64,000 bases of DNA from Longimicrobiales bacterium. GTDB taxonomy: Bacteria > Gemmatimonadota > Gemmatimonadetes > Longimicrobiales > Gaopeijiaceae. Made by a program: the position numbers and the translations under genes. The stretch covers positions 1,206,501 to 1,270,500 of the forward strand of contig OY282361.1 of assembly GCA_958295645.1 (NCBI GenBank), given 5' to 3'. The notes under the pieces are model-generated. The model did no database searches, was not told the DNA's origin, and saw only the letters and a list, made by a program, of their open reading frames with translations. Below are positions 20,301 to 28,142 of the stretch, piece by piece (the stretch's first letter is position 1; each line of letters begins with the position of its first letter).

Positions 20301-22363
20301 GAACGCCACCACTTGCCGCCCGCCTCGGCCAGCCCCTGGCGGAGATCCAGTACGTTGGTCCGCCAGGCTTCGGGGATCAGGACCGAGTCGTACTTCGCGC
20401 GAATCCGGGCGAATTCCAAGGCGTCGCTAGCGACGTTTTCGATCTCGCCCGAGCGCGTCGCCCATTCGGGAGCCCGGTGGCGGACGCCGGACAACGCGGG
20501 CGCGCCGGCTGCCCGGGCCACCGTCTCCAGCAGCACCTTGGTCTTGGCCGCGTCCACGGAGGCCGCGACGTCCTCGCCCAACCCCAAGGCGGAGGCAAGC
20601 CGGCAAGCATCGTCCCAGTGTCTGCGCAGGGCGTCGGCGGCCGCCTCCAGGGCTCCTGCGACGACCGTGCGGTCCGCGGGCATGTGCTGCAGGAGAGCGC
20701 ACCCCCAATACGGATGGTCCCTGGGAACGCCGGCGCCCTTCACCAGATCCTGCAGGTCGCGCACCTCCTCCCTGTGGCGCCGGAAGTCTTCGCGGCTCCA
20801 CGACGCGGGGTCGCGCAAGTCCAAGGCGGGATCGCCGGGCGGGGACTCCGCGCCGCCGGTTCGGGCCAGTTCGCCGATCAGCTGCTGCGGCGAGAGCCCG
20901 CTCCCTCCAACGGGCGAGTTGACCGCGATGGTGTACTTGTTCAGGCGATCCCGGCTGCGCTCCAGCCTCATCCGGTCCCCGTCCGGGTCGTCCAGCCGGG
21001 GCTCTCCCAGCTCGAAGGTGCGCTTCAGTTCGGCCAGCACCGCGGCCTTGCTGGCCTTGTGGCTGTGCAGCTCGAGGCAAGCGTCGCCCAGGTGGACGGC
21101 GTCCAGCCTGCGCTTGACGACCTCCAAGGCAGCCATCTTCTCGGCTACGAAGAGGACCGTCTTGCCGCGCGCGACGCATGCCGCGATCAGGTTGGTAATG
21201 GTCTGGGACTTGCCCGTCCCCGGTGGCCCCTGGATCACCAGATTGCGGCCTGCCACCACGTCCATCACGGCCAGCGTCTGGGAACTGTCCGAGTCCATGA
21301 CCTGGTGGACGGTCGCCTCTTCGGCAACTTGGTCCAGCCAGGGGCCCCCGTCCTGCGAGCCTGCGCCCTCGACGGACGGCGGCTCCCCGCGAAAGCCGCT
21401 TCCATAGAGAGACTGCACGACCGGGTGGTCCGCGGGGTTCTCGTCCTCCGGCCAGGCCGCCGGGTCCAAGTCCTTGTAGATCAGGAGCTTGCTGAAGGAG
21501 AAGAAGCCCAGGTCGATTGAGTCTCGGTCCACACGCCAGCGTCGCAGGTGGGCGACGGCCTTCTCGACTCGGTCGAAGTACGCGTCCACGTCCAGGCCCT
21601 CGTCCTCGCCGAGTTCCGGCAGGCGGATGTCGAAGTCGCCCGTCAACTTGGCGTCCAGGGAGAGGTTGGCGTCGATCTCCTCTCCGGTCCAACGCACTTT
21701 GAAGCGGGACTGCACGTTGCCGCGGTACAGTTCGACCGGCACCAGCGCCAAGGGCGCCCTCCGCGCCGCCTCGCTGGACTCGGACTCGTACCAGACCAGC
21801 GTCCCCAGCGCCAAGTACAGAATGTTGACGCCCTGCTCCTCGATGGACGAGCGCGCGTGGCGAAGGGTGTTGCGAAGGCGCATCTCCATTCGCACGGAGT
21901 CGTGGGCGGTCTGGAGCTTGTTGTCCACATGCCGCTTCTCCGGTTCGTCCTGGCGCGCGGCCTGGGCGATGAGAACGCGAAGTTCGCGCGGCACGTCGGC
22001 GACCGGCGGGACCTGTCCCGCGCCGTCCATGTCCTGCCCCGCGCCGTCCACGTCCTCCGTCGCGCCGCTCCCAGTCGCCCCGGATCCGGCTTCCTCCGTC
22101 GCCTCCGGCGCGGCGAGGAAGTCCATCGGCCGTCCTTGCTCGACGAGGCGCCGGAAGACCTCGCGGGGGATTTCGTCGACGATCCGGAGGCCCTTGGCCC
22201 GGAGGCGGCGAAACGCGAGAAGAGGATTGCGGAGGGAGACGTCCAGCAACTCGTGGCGCGACGCCGCGAGATGGCCGGCGATGGACCGCGTCGCGACGGA
22301 CGCATCCACCGCACCCTCCGCGGGCCGCTCGTCGCTGCGGGTTGGCGGATCCGAGCCTTGCAA
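17345..22363 (-). CDS. DUF4011-helicase-Vsr-like nuclease-DUF3320 protein, putative anti-phage
   Basis: Very large protein (1672 residues). The N-terminal DUF4011 region has ELLDVSLRNPLLAFRRL at 38-54. It is followed by a superfamily 1 helicase with Walker A GPPGTGKS (379-386), Walker B FDEAS (D1017, E1018) and the C-terminal motif GDERDVILISVGYGR near 1225. A Vsr/DUF559-type PD-(D/E)XK nuclease at about 1310-1410 keeps D1340, E1357 and D1359. A DUF3320 domain covers about 1486-1650. This order is known from single-gene anti-phage candidates; from memory it corresponds to the system called Hhe, which should be verified. It starts with TTG 22363 with a strong GGGAGGAG site inside the last codons of murA, six bases after the murA stop, so it is coupled to murA. 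A 21-bp repeat occupies the 90-118 linker. No other defence gene is adjacent. Confidence 0.88.
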   Translation of the reverse strand: MQGSDPPTRSDERPAEGAVDASVATRSIAGHLAASRHELLDVSLRNPLLAFRRLRAKGLRIVDEIPREVFRRLVEQGRPMDFLAAPEATEEAGSGATGSGATEDVDGAGQDMDGAGQVPPVADVPRELRVLIAQAARQDEPEKRHVDNKLQTAHDSVRMEMRLRNTLRHARSSIEEQGVNILYLALGTLVWYESESSEAARRAPLALVPVELYRGNVQSRFKVRWTGEEIDANLSLDAKLTGDFDIRLPELGEDEGLDVDAYFDRVEKAVAHLRRWRVDRDSIDLGFFSFSKLLIYKDLDPAAWPEDENPADHPVVQSLYGSGFRGEPPSVEGAGSQDGGPWLDQVAEEATVHQVMDSDSSQTLAVMDVVAGRNLVIQGPPGTGKSQTITNLIAACVARGKTVLFVAEKMAALEVVKRRLDAVHLGDACLELHSHKASKAAVLAELKRTFELGEPRLDDPDGDRMRLERSRDRLNKYTIAVNSPVGGSGLSPQQLIGELARTGGAESPPGDPALDLRDPASWSREDFRRHREEVRDLQDLVKGAGVPRDHPYWGCALLQHMPADRTVVAGALEAAADALRRHWDDACRLASALGLGEDVAASVDAAKTKVLLETVARAAGAPALSGVRHRAPEWATRSGEIENVASDALEFARIRAKYDSVLIPEAWRTNVLDLRQGLAEAGGKWWRSLSPSYRKAAKGLRGLCRSEPPRRHEEQVALLDAVLAARRLHDNIARSRELTARLTAGPDPGWDWRALQRIGEVAQWLVQLHRDVAGEAIHAAVHGLLETASDLAPAKAAASSCRRSNEALSEAFAKASQLLELDDSRFAPEAPPRERSFGDFQRWLERARQRVESIQDVVRFNKAAQRLAGRGLESVAEAASTWEEAGRGLVRLFERRCYSAWLETAWQERPVLADFDGTAHESMADRFRQLDKKMLHHNRALAAHRHWEGVPRGPGPGQLAVLSREFAKKRRQLPLRRLMLEAGNAIQAIKPVFMMSPLSIAKFIPPGSVRFDLAIFDEASQVRPVEALGAVMRARQAVVVGDSKQLPPTTFFDRLADDDEQASSQTADLESVLGMFCAQQAPTRMLRWHYRSRHESLIAVSNREFYDGRLVVFPSPDKGRLTTGLRLRHDTNWSYQPGGGGRVNPGEAKAVAQAVVEHAAESPHRTLGVAAFSLAQARRIEDELEILRRRDPSGEAFFRSHPEEPFFVKNLESVQGDERDVILISVGYGRTADGRMLMNFGPLNNEGGERRLNVLITRARRRCVVHANFQADDLDLRRTSARGVAALKTFLHYARTGQMEVARRTGRGADSPFEEAVASELRAHGHDVVHQVGSAGFFVDLAVVDPNRPGRYLLGVECDGAAYHSARSARDRDRLRQEVLEGLGWTIHRIWSTDWFRNREREVERVVDAIRRAAQIGSGNGGPDPGTGSEGAPLPVGQDSRSGEGGGSEDGAALPSGTRLADVGRTRPSALPRDAAPEPCDPSEPYRMAEVEIALVGREFHEVGLHELTDLLAEVVAVESPIHVDEAAVRLARAAGLRQRGARTTRRVRQAARLGLRDGRLALRGEFLWCPDHSQAVVRRRDEATRGLRQVDRIAPEEIAEAFFEVIRASHGIREDEAVRAASRLFRFTRLGSKLEVGLQEVLDRLKTDGRVAERRGFLCLREDGDGWPPEA
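22019..22081. repeat. In-frame 21-bp tandem repeats in the helicase gene
   Basis: Two clear 21-bp units (22019-22039 and 22040-22060) and a degenerate third (22061-22081). They encode a Gly/Ala/Asp linker with the heptads DMDGAGQ and DVDGAGQ after DUF4011. Confidence 0.7.
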
Positions 22364-22369
22364 GCCGGA

Positions 22370-23650
22370 CTACTCCTCCCGGCGCTCGATCTCCGCGCCC
22401 AGCGTCGCCAAGCGCTCGTCGATTCGCTCGTATCCGCGTTCGATCTGTCCGGCGTTGCGGATGACGCTCTCGCCCTGCGCGCTCAGGGCGGCGATCACCA
22501 TGGCCATCCCCGCCCGGATGTCCGGGCTCTCCAAGACCGCCCCCCGCAACGGCGAAGGCCCAGTCACGACCACGCGATGGGGGTCGCAGAGGATGATTCG
22601 GGCGCCCATTCCGACCAGCTTGTCGGTGAAGAACATCCTCGACTCGAACATCTTCTCGTGAATCAGGACGGTGCCGTCGGCCTGGGTGGCGGCCACGACC
22701 GCGATCGAGGTCAGGTCGGCGGGAAAAGCCGGCCAAGGTCCGTCGTCCACCTTCGGCACGTGGCCGAACGCGTCCATGCGGACGGCGGTCCCCTCGCGCG
22801 CGTCCACGGTGATCCGGCGCCCTTCGGTCCGGCATTCGATCCCCAAGCGCCCGAAGCCGATGAACGTCGAGTCCAGGTGCTCCACCGGAGCCTCTTCGAC
22901 GACGATCTTGCTGCGCGTGGCCGCGGCGAGCCCGATTAACGAGCCCGTCTCGATGTGGTCGCTGCCGATGCGGACTTCGGCGGCGCCCAGCGCGGGCACG
23001 CCCTGCACCCGCAGCGTGGAGCCGCCGATTCCCGTGATCCGCGCGCCCATCGCGTTCAGGGCGTGGCACAGGTCCTGGACATGCGGTTCCGAGGCGGCGT
23101 TGCGAATCTCGGTGCGTCCCTCCGCCAGCGCAGCCGCCATGACGGCGTTCTCGGTCGCGGTGACCGACGGCTCGTCCAGGAACATGCTCGCTCCGGCCAA
23201 GCGCTTCGCCTTGATCTCCAAGTCGGACGGAGTCGCCACCTTCGCGCCCAGCGCCTCGAAGGCCAGCAGGTGCGTGTCCAGTCGGCGGCGTCCGATGACG
23301 TCGCCCCCCGGCGGCGGCAGGGAGACCGAACCAAACCGGGCCAGCAAGGGGCCCGCGAGCAGAATCGAAGCCCGAATTCGTTGCGCCAACCCGCGGTCGA
23401 GCTTCGACGGCCGCACGTCCGCCCCGTCCACCTCGACTTCGTTGGGGCCGGTCCACTCCACGCCCGCCCCGAGCGACTCGGCGATCTCCAGCAGCGTCAG
23501 CACGTCGCGGATGCGCGGCACGTTGCGCACGCGAACCCGCTCGGCCGTCATGAGCGTGGCGGCCAGTACGGGAAGGGCAGCGTTCTTGTTGCCCGCCGGC
23601 GCGATGGTTCCGCCCAGCGGGCGCCCTCCCGAAATCACGAGCGAAGGCAT
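22370..23650 (-). CDS. murA: UDP-GlcNAc 1-carboxyvinyltransferase MurA, Asp-loop form
   Basis: First committed enzyme of peptidoglycan precursor synthesis: transfers enolpyruvate from PEP to UDP-GlcNAc. At 426 residues it has normal length, with the catalytic Lys in GNKNAALP (K22), FPADLTS and DIRAGMAMV present. The catalytic loop reads LPPPGGDVIGRRRLD: the usual Cys115 (E. coli numbering) is Asp117 here (codon 23300-23302). Natural Cys-to-Asp forms (Mycobacterium, Chlamydia, Borrelia) are insensitive to fosfomycin, so intrinsic resistance is predicted. ATG 23650 is chosen by homology. The helicase/nuclease gene follows six bases after the stop. Confidence 0.95.
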   Translation of the reverse strand: MPSLVISGGRPLGGTIAPAGNKNAALPVLAATLMTAERVRVRNVPRIRDVLTLLEIAESLGAGVEWTGPNEVEVDGADVRPSKLDRGLAQRIRASILLAGPLLARFGSVSLPPPGGDVIGRRRLDTHLLAFEALGAKVATPSDLEIKAKRLAGASMFLDEPSVTATENAVMAAALAEGRTEIRNAASEPHVQDLCHALNAMGARITGIGGSTLRVQGVPALGAAEVRIGSDHIETGSLIGLAAATRSKIVVEEAPVEHLDSTFIGFGRLGIECRTEGRRITVDAREGTAVRMDAFGHVPKVDDGPWPAFPADLTSIAVVAATQADGTVLIHEKMFESRMFFTDKLVGMGARIILCDPHRVVVTGPSPLRGAVLESPDIRAGMAMVIAALSAQGESVIRNAGQIERGYERIDERLATLGAEIERREE

Positions 23651-23690
23651 GGCGAACCGTCCGGAAAGAGGTGAGCGTTGGCGAGCATGA

Positions 23691-23698
23691 GCAAAGTA
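23691..23698 (-). promoter_or_regulatory. Possible murA promoter -10 box
   Basis: TACTTTGC on the minus strand, about 40 bases before the murA start, fits the TAnnTT pattern used elsewhere in the window (compare TATGTTGC before pntA). No convincing -35 is seen. Confidence 0.35.
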
Positions 23699-23780
23699 GC
23701 GCGTCCCGGCCCGGTCCAGCACGTGGCGCCAATGGCCCGGCCGCCGCGCTTCATTCGACGCCCCGGCCCCGTCGCACGCC

Positions 23781-23810
23781 TTGCGGCCTCCGGCACCCAG
23801 CCCATATTCA
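23781..23810 (+). promoter_or_regulatory. Promoter of the coiled membrane protein, possibly leaderless
   Basis: TTGCGG (23781-23786), a 16-base spacer and CATATTCA (23803-23810). The box ends only four bases before ATG 23815 and there is no Shine-Dalgarno, so transcription should begin at or very near the start codon. Confidence 0.5.
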
Positions 23811-23814
23811 ACGC

Positions 23815-24558
23815 ATGACGCACTACTCGGCACTCCATGTTCTTGCAGCGCAGGGGCCTGAGCAGGCGGGCGGCGCATGGCCCTGGCTGAATGCGGGGCT
23901 GTTCGTGGTCCTCACGGCGATCTTGGTCGCTTTGCTGCTGGTTCTCGTGGAGGTTCGCAGGCTGGCGACGGAATGGCGAGCGTTCGCCAAGGTCGCGCGC
24001 GACCGGACCGAACCCCTGGCCAAGCACGCGGCGAGCGCGGCGCGCAACTTGGACCGCGTCTGCCAAGTCGCGCGCAAGGGCGCCGACCGGCTGGACCGGT
24101 CCCTGGGCCGGTTCGCGGAGGACGTGGACAACGCGGCCGACAACGTCCGCACGCGCTTGAACAACATGTCGGCCCTTGCCGACTTCGCGCAATCGGAGGC
24201 CGAAGAGGCCGTCTTGGACGCGGCGGCCAAGCTCCGCGTGCTGCGGCGCGGCGCCGGGCTGGCTGGCTGGCTGGCAAGGAGCGGCCGCGATTCGCCGGGG
24301 CCGGACGCCGACGCCCCCCAGGAGACGGCTGATCCGGCAGAGGTGGACGACCCCGTCCCTCGTCTCGAGCCCGCGCCGAGCCCGGAAGGCGCGTCGAGCG
24401 CGGCTGCGTCCGGCGGGAGGCGACTGGACGAAGCCGCCGAAGCGGCCACGCCTGGAGGAGCGGCCGCGCCTGGAGAAACGGCCGCGCCCGGAAACGAGAC
24501 CACGCCCAGGGACGAGACCGCGCCACCCGAGAGCGCCGCGGTCTCCGGTCACACGTAG
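23815..24558 (+). CDS. Membrane-anchored coiled protein with repeat tail, function unknown
   Basis: Protein of 247 residues not assigned to a function. A hydrophobic helix at about 25-45 is followed by a long amphipathic helical stretch (about 47-140) rich in Arg, Ala and Asp, recalling DUF948-type proteins. The Pro/Ala/Thr tail holds five hexapeptide repeats (ATPGGA, AAPGET, AAPGNE, TTPRDE, TAPPES). ATG 23815 is chosen because a CATATT promoter box lies just before it; the frame is open further upstream. The 3' end overlaps the convergent pcrA end by 10 bases. Confidence 0.72.
   Translation: MTHYSALHVLAAQGPEQAGGAWPWLNAGLFVVLTAILVALLLVLVEVRRLATEWRAFAKVARDRTEPLAKHAASAARNLDRVCQVARKGADRLDRSLGRFAEDVDNAADNVRTRLNNMSALADFAQSEAEEAVLDAAAKLRVLRRGAGLAGWLARSGRDSPGPDADAPQETADPAEVDDPVPRLEPAPSPEGASSAAASGGRRLDEAAEAATPGGAAAPGETAAPGNETTPRDETAPPESAAVSGHT
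24445..24534. repeat. Five in-frame 18-bp tandem repeats
   Basis: Five consecutive 18-bp units starting at 24445, 24463, 24481, 24499 and 24517, degenerating towards the 3' end. They encode the hexapeptide tail of the coiled membrane protein. Confidence 0.8.
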
Positions 24559-26894
24559 TCCCTCTGCAACTCAGCGTAGCGCACCAGCAACTTCTTCCTT
24601 CCGGCCTCGCCGAAGTCCACAACGACTTTCAGGTCCGAGCCGAATCCCGACAACTCGACGATGGTCCCTTGGCCGAAGGTCCCGTGCACGACGCCCTCGC
24701 CCTTGGTGTAGCGCGGGCGGTCCTGGTCGAAGCCGTCGTCTTCGAATCCCTCGGCCCGTTCGCCGCCGACAGTCCCGCGCAGGCGATCCTCCACGAGCGG
24801 TTCGCGCTCCCCCCTCCACGTGGCGGAGCGCCAAGAGGAGCCCGGCAGACCCGTCGTCTTCTCCTCGACGGTCGCCCTAATAGGCTCCGCGAACGACGAC
24901 AGCCGCCCGAACGCGTACTCGCCGGCCCGTCTGCGGCGAAGAGCGTACGTCAGGCAGAGCCGGTCCTTGGCCCGCGTGATGCCGACGTAGAACAGACGGC
25001 GCTCCTCCTCGAGCAGGTCCGCGTCCTCGCGCGCGCGCGCCAACGGCAGGAGTCCTTCCTCCAAGCCGGCGACGAAGACGACGGGGAACTCCAGCCCCTT
25101 GGCGCTGTGGAGCGTCATCAGGGACACGGCGTCCGCTCCGGCGTCGTGCTGATCGATGTCGGTGACGAGCGCCACATGCTGAAGGAACAGTTGCAAGCCG
25201 GTCAACGGGGTCTCGTCCTTGCTCGCCAAGTCCAGGCCGGCCTCCGATTCCACGGCCTCGGCGTCGAACTGCAAGGCGCCCGCGACGAGTTCCTTCACGT
25301 TCTCGATTCGGTCTTCGCCTTCGGGACCTTCGCCTCGGAGCGCGGCGACCAGCCCGATCTCCTCGATCAGGCCGCGCAACAGCTCGCCCGCCTCCACGCT
25401 GGCGGACAGAGCCGCGTACTTGCGGACCAGCCTCCCGAAGCTGCGCGCGCCGCGAACCGCAGGACTCGGCAGGCCCGCCATTTCGTCCGCCCGTTGCGCG
25501 GCTTCGACCAAGCTCGTGCCGTTCTCGGCCGCGAACGCCGACAAGCGCGCCAGCGTCGCCCGGCCGATCCCGCGCCGCGGATAGGCGGCCGCGCGCTCGA
25601 AGGCGTCCCGGTCCTGCGGATTGGCAACGAGGCGCAGGTAGGCCAGCACGTCCTGGATTTCCCGGCGCTCGTAAAAGCGCACGCCGCCGATGATCTGGTA
25701 GGGCACGCCCCGGCGGCGGAAACGGTCCTCCAGCGCGCGCGACTGGGCGTTGGTGCGATAGAGGACGGCGAAGTCCCGCTGCGCCAACTCCGGACCAGCC
25801 AGCATGAGGCGTTCGATTTCCTCGACGATCCAGCGCGCTTCGCCGACCTCGTCGCCGGCGCGGAGCAGCACGACGGGCGCGCCGCCGGCCCGCACCGTGC
25901 GCAAGGTCTTCTCCTTGCGGGCCGTGTTGCCGCGGATGACTGCGTTGGCGGCGTCCAGGATGACCCGCGTGGACCGGTAGTTGCGCTCCAGCTTGACGAC
26001 GGTCGCGCCCCGAAAGCTCGCCTCGAAGTCGAGGATGTTGCGAATGTCGGCGCCGCGCCAGCCGTAGATGCTCTGATCGTCGTCGCCGACCACCATGAGG
26101 TTGCGGCGGAGGCGGGCGACGAGTTCCAAGAACCTGAACTGGGCGCGGTTGGTGTCCTGGTACTCGTCCACCAGCGTGAAGGCGAAGCGCTCGCCGTACG
26201 CCTGGCGGAGCTCTTCCTCCCCCTCCAGGAGACGCACCGGCAGAACCAGGAGGTCGTCGAAGTCCACTGCGTCCTGGTCGAGCAGCGCCTGCTGGTAGGC
26301 GGGATAGACGCGCGCCGCGGCGCGGGCCAGCGGGTCGCCGCCGTCCGCGTTGTCTTCGGCATAGCGGGCCGGGCTCACGAGGGCGTTCTTGGCGGCCGAC
26401 AGGCAGGCGCGCAGGGCCTTGGGAGGCCAGCGCTTGGGGTCGACGCCGACGGCCGCGGCCGCCCGCTTGACTTCGCGCAGAGACTGCTCCGCATCGCGGA
26501 TCGTGAAGGCCGGCGTCAGGCCCACGACCCGGGCATGGCGGCGCAGGAGACGCGCCCCGACGCCGTGGAACGTGCCCATCCAGATGCCCTTGGGCGCGCC
26601 GCCCAGCATCCTCGCCACCCGCTCGCGCATCTCTCCCGCGGCCTTGTTGGTGAACGTCACGGCAAGGATCCGACCCGGCGAGACCCCGTGTTCCGCGACC
26701 AGCGCGCATATCCGCGTGGTCAGCACGCGCGTCTTGCCCGACCCCGCTCCCGCCAGCACGAGGCACGGACCCTCGAAGTGCTCCACGGCCTGCCGTTGCT
26801 GCGGGTTGAGTCCGTCCAGGAGGCCCGGCAGGCTCTTCGCCACCACCGGCCGGCCTCGCCCGGCAGCCGCGGTCGTCGTCGCGGGCGAGCTCAC
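24549..26894 (-). CDS. pcrA: UvrD/PcrA-type DNA helicase
   Basis: Superfamily 1A 3'-5' helicase of 781 residues acting in repair and at transcription-replication conflicts. Motif I is GAGSGKT (49-55); VDEYQDTN (motif II), DDDQSIYGWRGA (III), LERNYRST (IV) and TLHSAKGLEFPVVF (V) follow. The C-terminus has the PcrA Tudor-like element HGTFGQGTIVEL. It starts with GTG 26894, overlapping the kinase stop as GTGA; the longer open frame lies inside the kinase gene. Its 3' end overlaps the convergent gene by 10 bases. Confidence 0.95.
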   Translation of the reverse strand: MSSPATTTAAAGRGRPVVAKSLPGLLDGLNPQQRQAVEHFEGPCLVLAGAGSGKTRVLTTRICALVAEHGVSPGRILAVTFTNKAAGEMRERVARMLGGAPKGIWMGTFHGVGARLLRRHARVVGLTPAFTIRDAEQSLREVKRAAAAVGVDPKRWPPKALRACLSAAKNALVSPARYAEDNADGGDPLARAAARVYPAYQQALLDQDAVDFDDLLVLPVRLLEGEEELRQAYGERFAFTLVDEYQDTNRAQFRFLELVARLRRNLMVVGDDDQSIYGWRGADIRNILDFEASFRGATVVKLERNYRSTRVILDAANAVIRGNTARKEKTLRTVRAGGAPVVLLRAGDEVGEARWIVEEIERLMLAGPELAQRDFAVLYRTNAQSRALEDRFRRRGVPYQIIGGVRFYERREIQDVLAYLRLVANPQDRDAFERAAAYPRRGIGRATLARLSAFAAENGTSLVEAAQRADEMAGLPSPAVRGARSFGRLVRKYAALSASVEAGELLRGLIEEIGLVAALRGEGPEGEDRIENVKELVAGALQFDAEAVESEAGLDLASKDETPLTGLQLFLQHVALVTDIDQHDAGADAVSLMTLHSAKGLEFPVVFVAGLEEGLLPLARAREDADLLEEERRLFYVGITRAKDRLCLTYALRRRRAGEYAFGRLSSFAEPIRATVEEKTTGLPGSSWRSATWRGEREPLVEDRLRGTVGGERAEGFEDDGFDQDRPRYTKGEGVVHGTFGQGTIVELSGFGSDLKVVVDFGEAGRKKLLVRYAELQRDYV

Positions 26895-28120
26895 GCGGCC
26901 TGCGCCGCCGGCAAGCGTATCTGGAACGTCGTGCCTCTCCCGCCCCGGTCCAGCAGGCCGATGCGGCCGCCGTGGACGCCCTCGACGATCCGGCGGGTCA
27001 GGGTCAGCCCCACGCCCCACCCGCCCGCCTTCGTGGTCACGCCGGGGTCGAAGAGGTGGTCGCGGATTTCGGGCGCCACGCCCGGCCCCGTGTCCCTTAC
27101 GCGGAGCACGACCCAGCGCCGGTCCTGCGCCTGAGCCGAGACGGCGATCGCCCCGCCGGCGCCGGCCATGGCGTCAAGCGAGTTCTTCACCACGTTCTCC
27201 AGGGCCCAGGCCAGCAGCACCTCGTGGCCCAGGACGTTTGGAAGATCGTCCGGGACCTCCACGTGCAGAGCCACGCCTGCCCCGAGCCGCGGCAGTCTCG
27301 ACTCGAGATAGCCGCGCAGCTCGGCAATCACCTTCTGCACCGACACCGGACCGAGCTGGGGGTCCCGGCCAATGAGCTCGAAGCGCCGGCTCACGCGCTC
27401 CAGCCGAACGAAGTCCTCCTTGATCGCCGCCGCCACGTCGGCCCGCGGCATAAGGCCGGGCCGGTCCCCGGGCTCCAGGGACAGCACTTCGATCCACCCC
27501 TGGAGCGAGCTGATCGGCGTGCCGAGTTGGTGCGCCAGCTCGCGAGCCATGGACGTCCAAGCCAACTCGGCGGCGGTGCGTCGCTGGTAGCGGAAGACGG
27601 TCACCGCGAGCAACACGGTGAGCACGAGGCCGGTCGCCCAGAGAAAGGGCATCCAACGGAGCCGCGCGGCCTCGGGCGTGATGCCGTAGTGGATGAGCTG
27701 GCCCGCGGGGTCGCCCACCGGAGCGTTGGCCGCATCCAGCTCGGCGGCATAGCGGAGGATTCGCTCCTGTTCGCTCGGCGTCGGCGGATCCGCGACCTCG
27801 AACGGCAAGTTGGCCGACGTCTGGTACGTGCCGCCGGGTTCGGTGGTGACGACGAAGGGCACGCCGAGTTCGAGAATCAGGCTCTGGAGGTTGGCCAACG
27901 TCGCCAGCTCGGCGCCGGGTTCGCGACTGGCGAGTCCGCGCTGGACCTCGGCGTAGATGCGGGTGAAGGCCTCTCGGTCGGCCTCGCTGGTGCGGACGAT
28001 CTCGGCCGTGAAGACCAAGTACCAAGCCAAGAGGGCCACGAACAACGCGCCCAGCGCCATCAGCCAGGTGCTCGAGGTGATGCGCCCCGCCCTGCCGCGC
28101 GGCCGGCCCAGGCGCATCAT
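26891..28120 (-). CDS. Membrane sensor histidine kinase
   Basis: Two-component kinase of 409 residues. Two transmembrane helices (about 20-38 and 158-176) enclose a 120-residue periplasmic sensor of no recognised type. The H-box AHQLGTPISSLQGW places the phosphorylated His at 197; the HATPase domain has ENVVKNSLDA (N-box), DTGPGV (G1) and GWGVGLTL (G2). No response regulator is adjacent: serS lies 22 bases upstream and pcrA overlaps downstream, so it is an orphan here. Two Met codons (28120, 28117) are possible starts. Confidence 0.9.
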   Translation of the reverse strand: MMRLGRPRGRAGRITSSTWLMALGALFVALLAWYLVFTAEIVRTSEADREAFTRIYAEVQRGLASREPGAELATLANLQSLILELGVPFVVTTEPGGTYQTSANLPFEVADPPTPSEQERILRYAAELDAANAPVGDPAGQLIHYGITPEAARLRWMPFLWATGLVLTVLLAVTVFRYQRRTAAELAWTSMARELAHQLGTPISSLQGWIEVLSLEPGDRPGLMPRADVAAAIKEDFVRLERVSRRFELIGRDPQLGPVSVQKVIAELRGYLESRLPRLGAGVALHVEVPDDLPNVLGHEVLLAWALENVVKNSLDAMAGAGGAIAVSAQAQDRRWVVLRVRDTGPGVAPEIRDHLFDPGVTTKAGGWGVGLTLTRRIVEGVHGGRIGLLDRGGRGTTFQIRLPAAQAA

Positions 28121-28142
28121 GCGACTCGCCCGCTCCGCCCTT

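Noticed and set aside
17345-22363. Defence island or prophage around the helicase/nuclease
   Set aside because: Both neighbours are conserved housekeeping genes; no integrase, transposase, tRNA or other defence gene was seen.
23671-23814. Upstream extension of the coiled membrane protein to 23671
   Set aside because: The extra 48 residues are Arg/Pro-rich with no hydrophobic or helical pattern, and the promoter box lies within this stretch.
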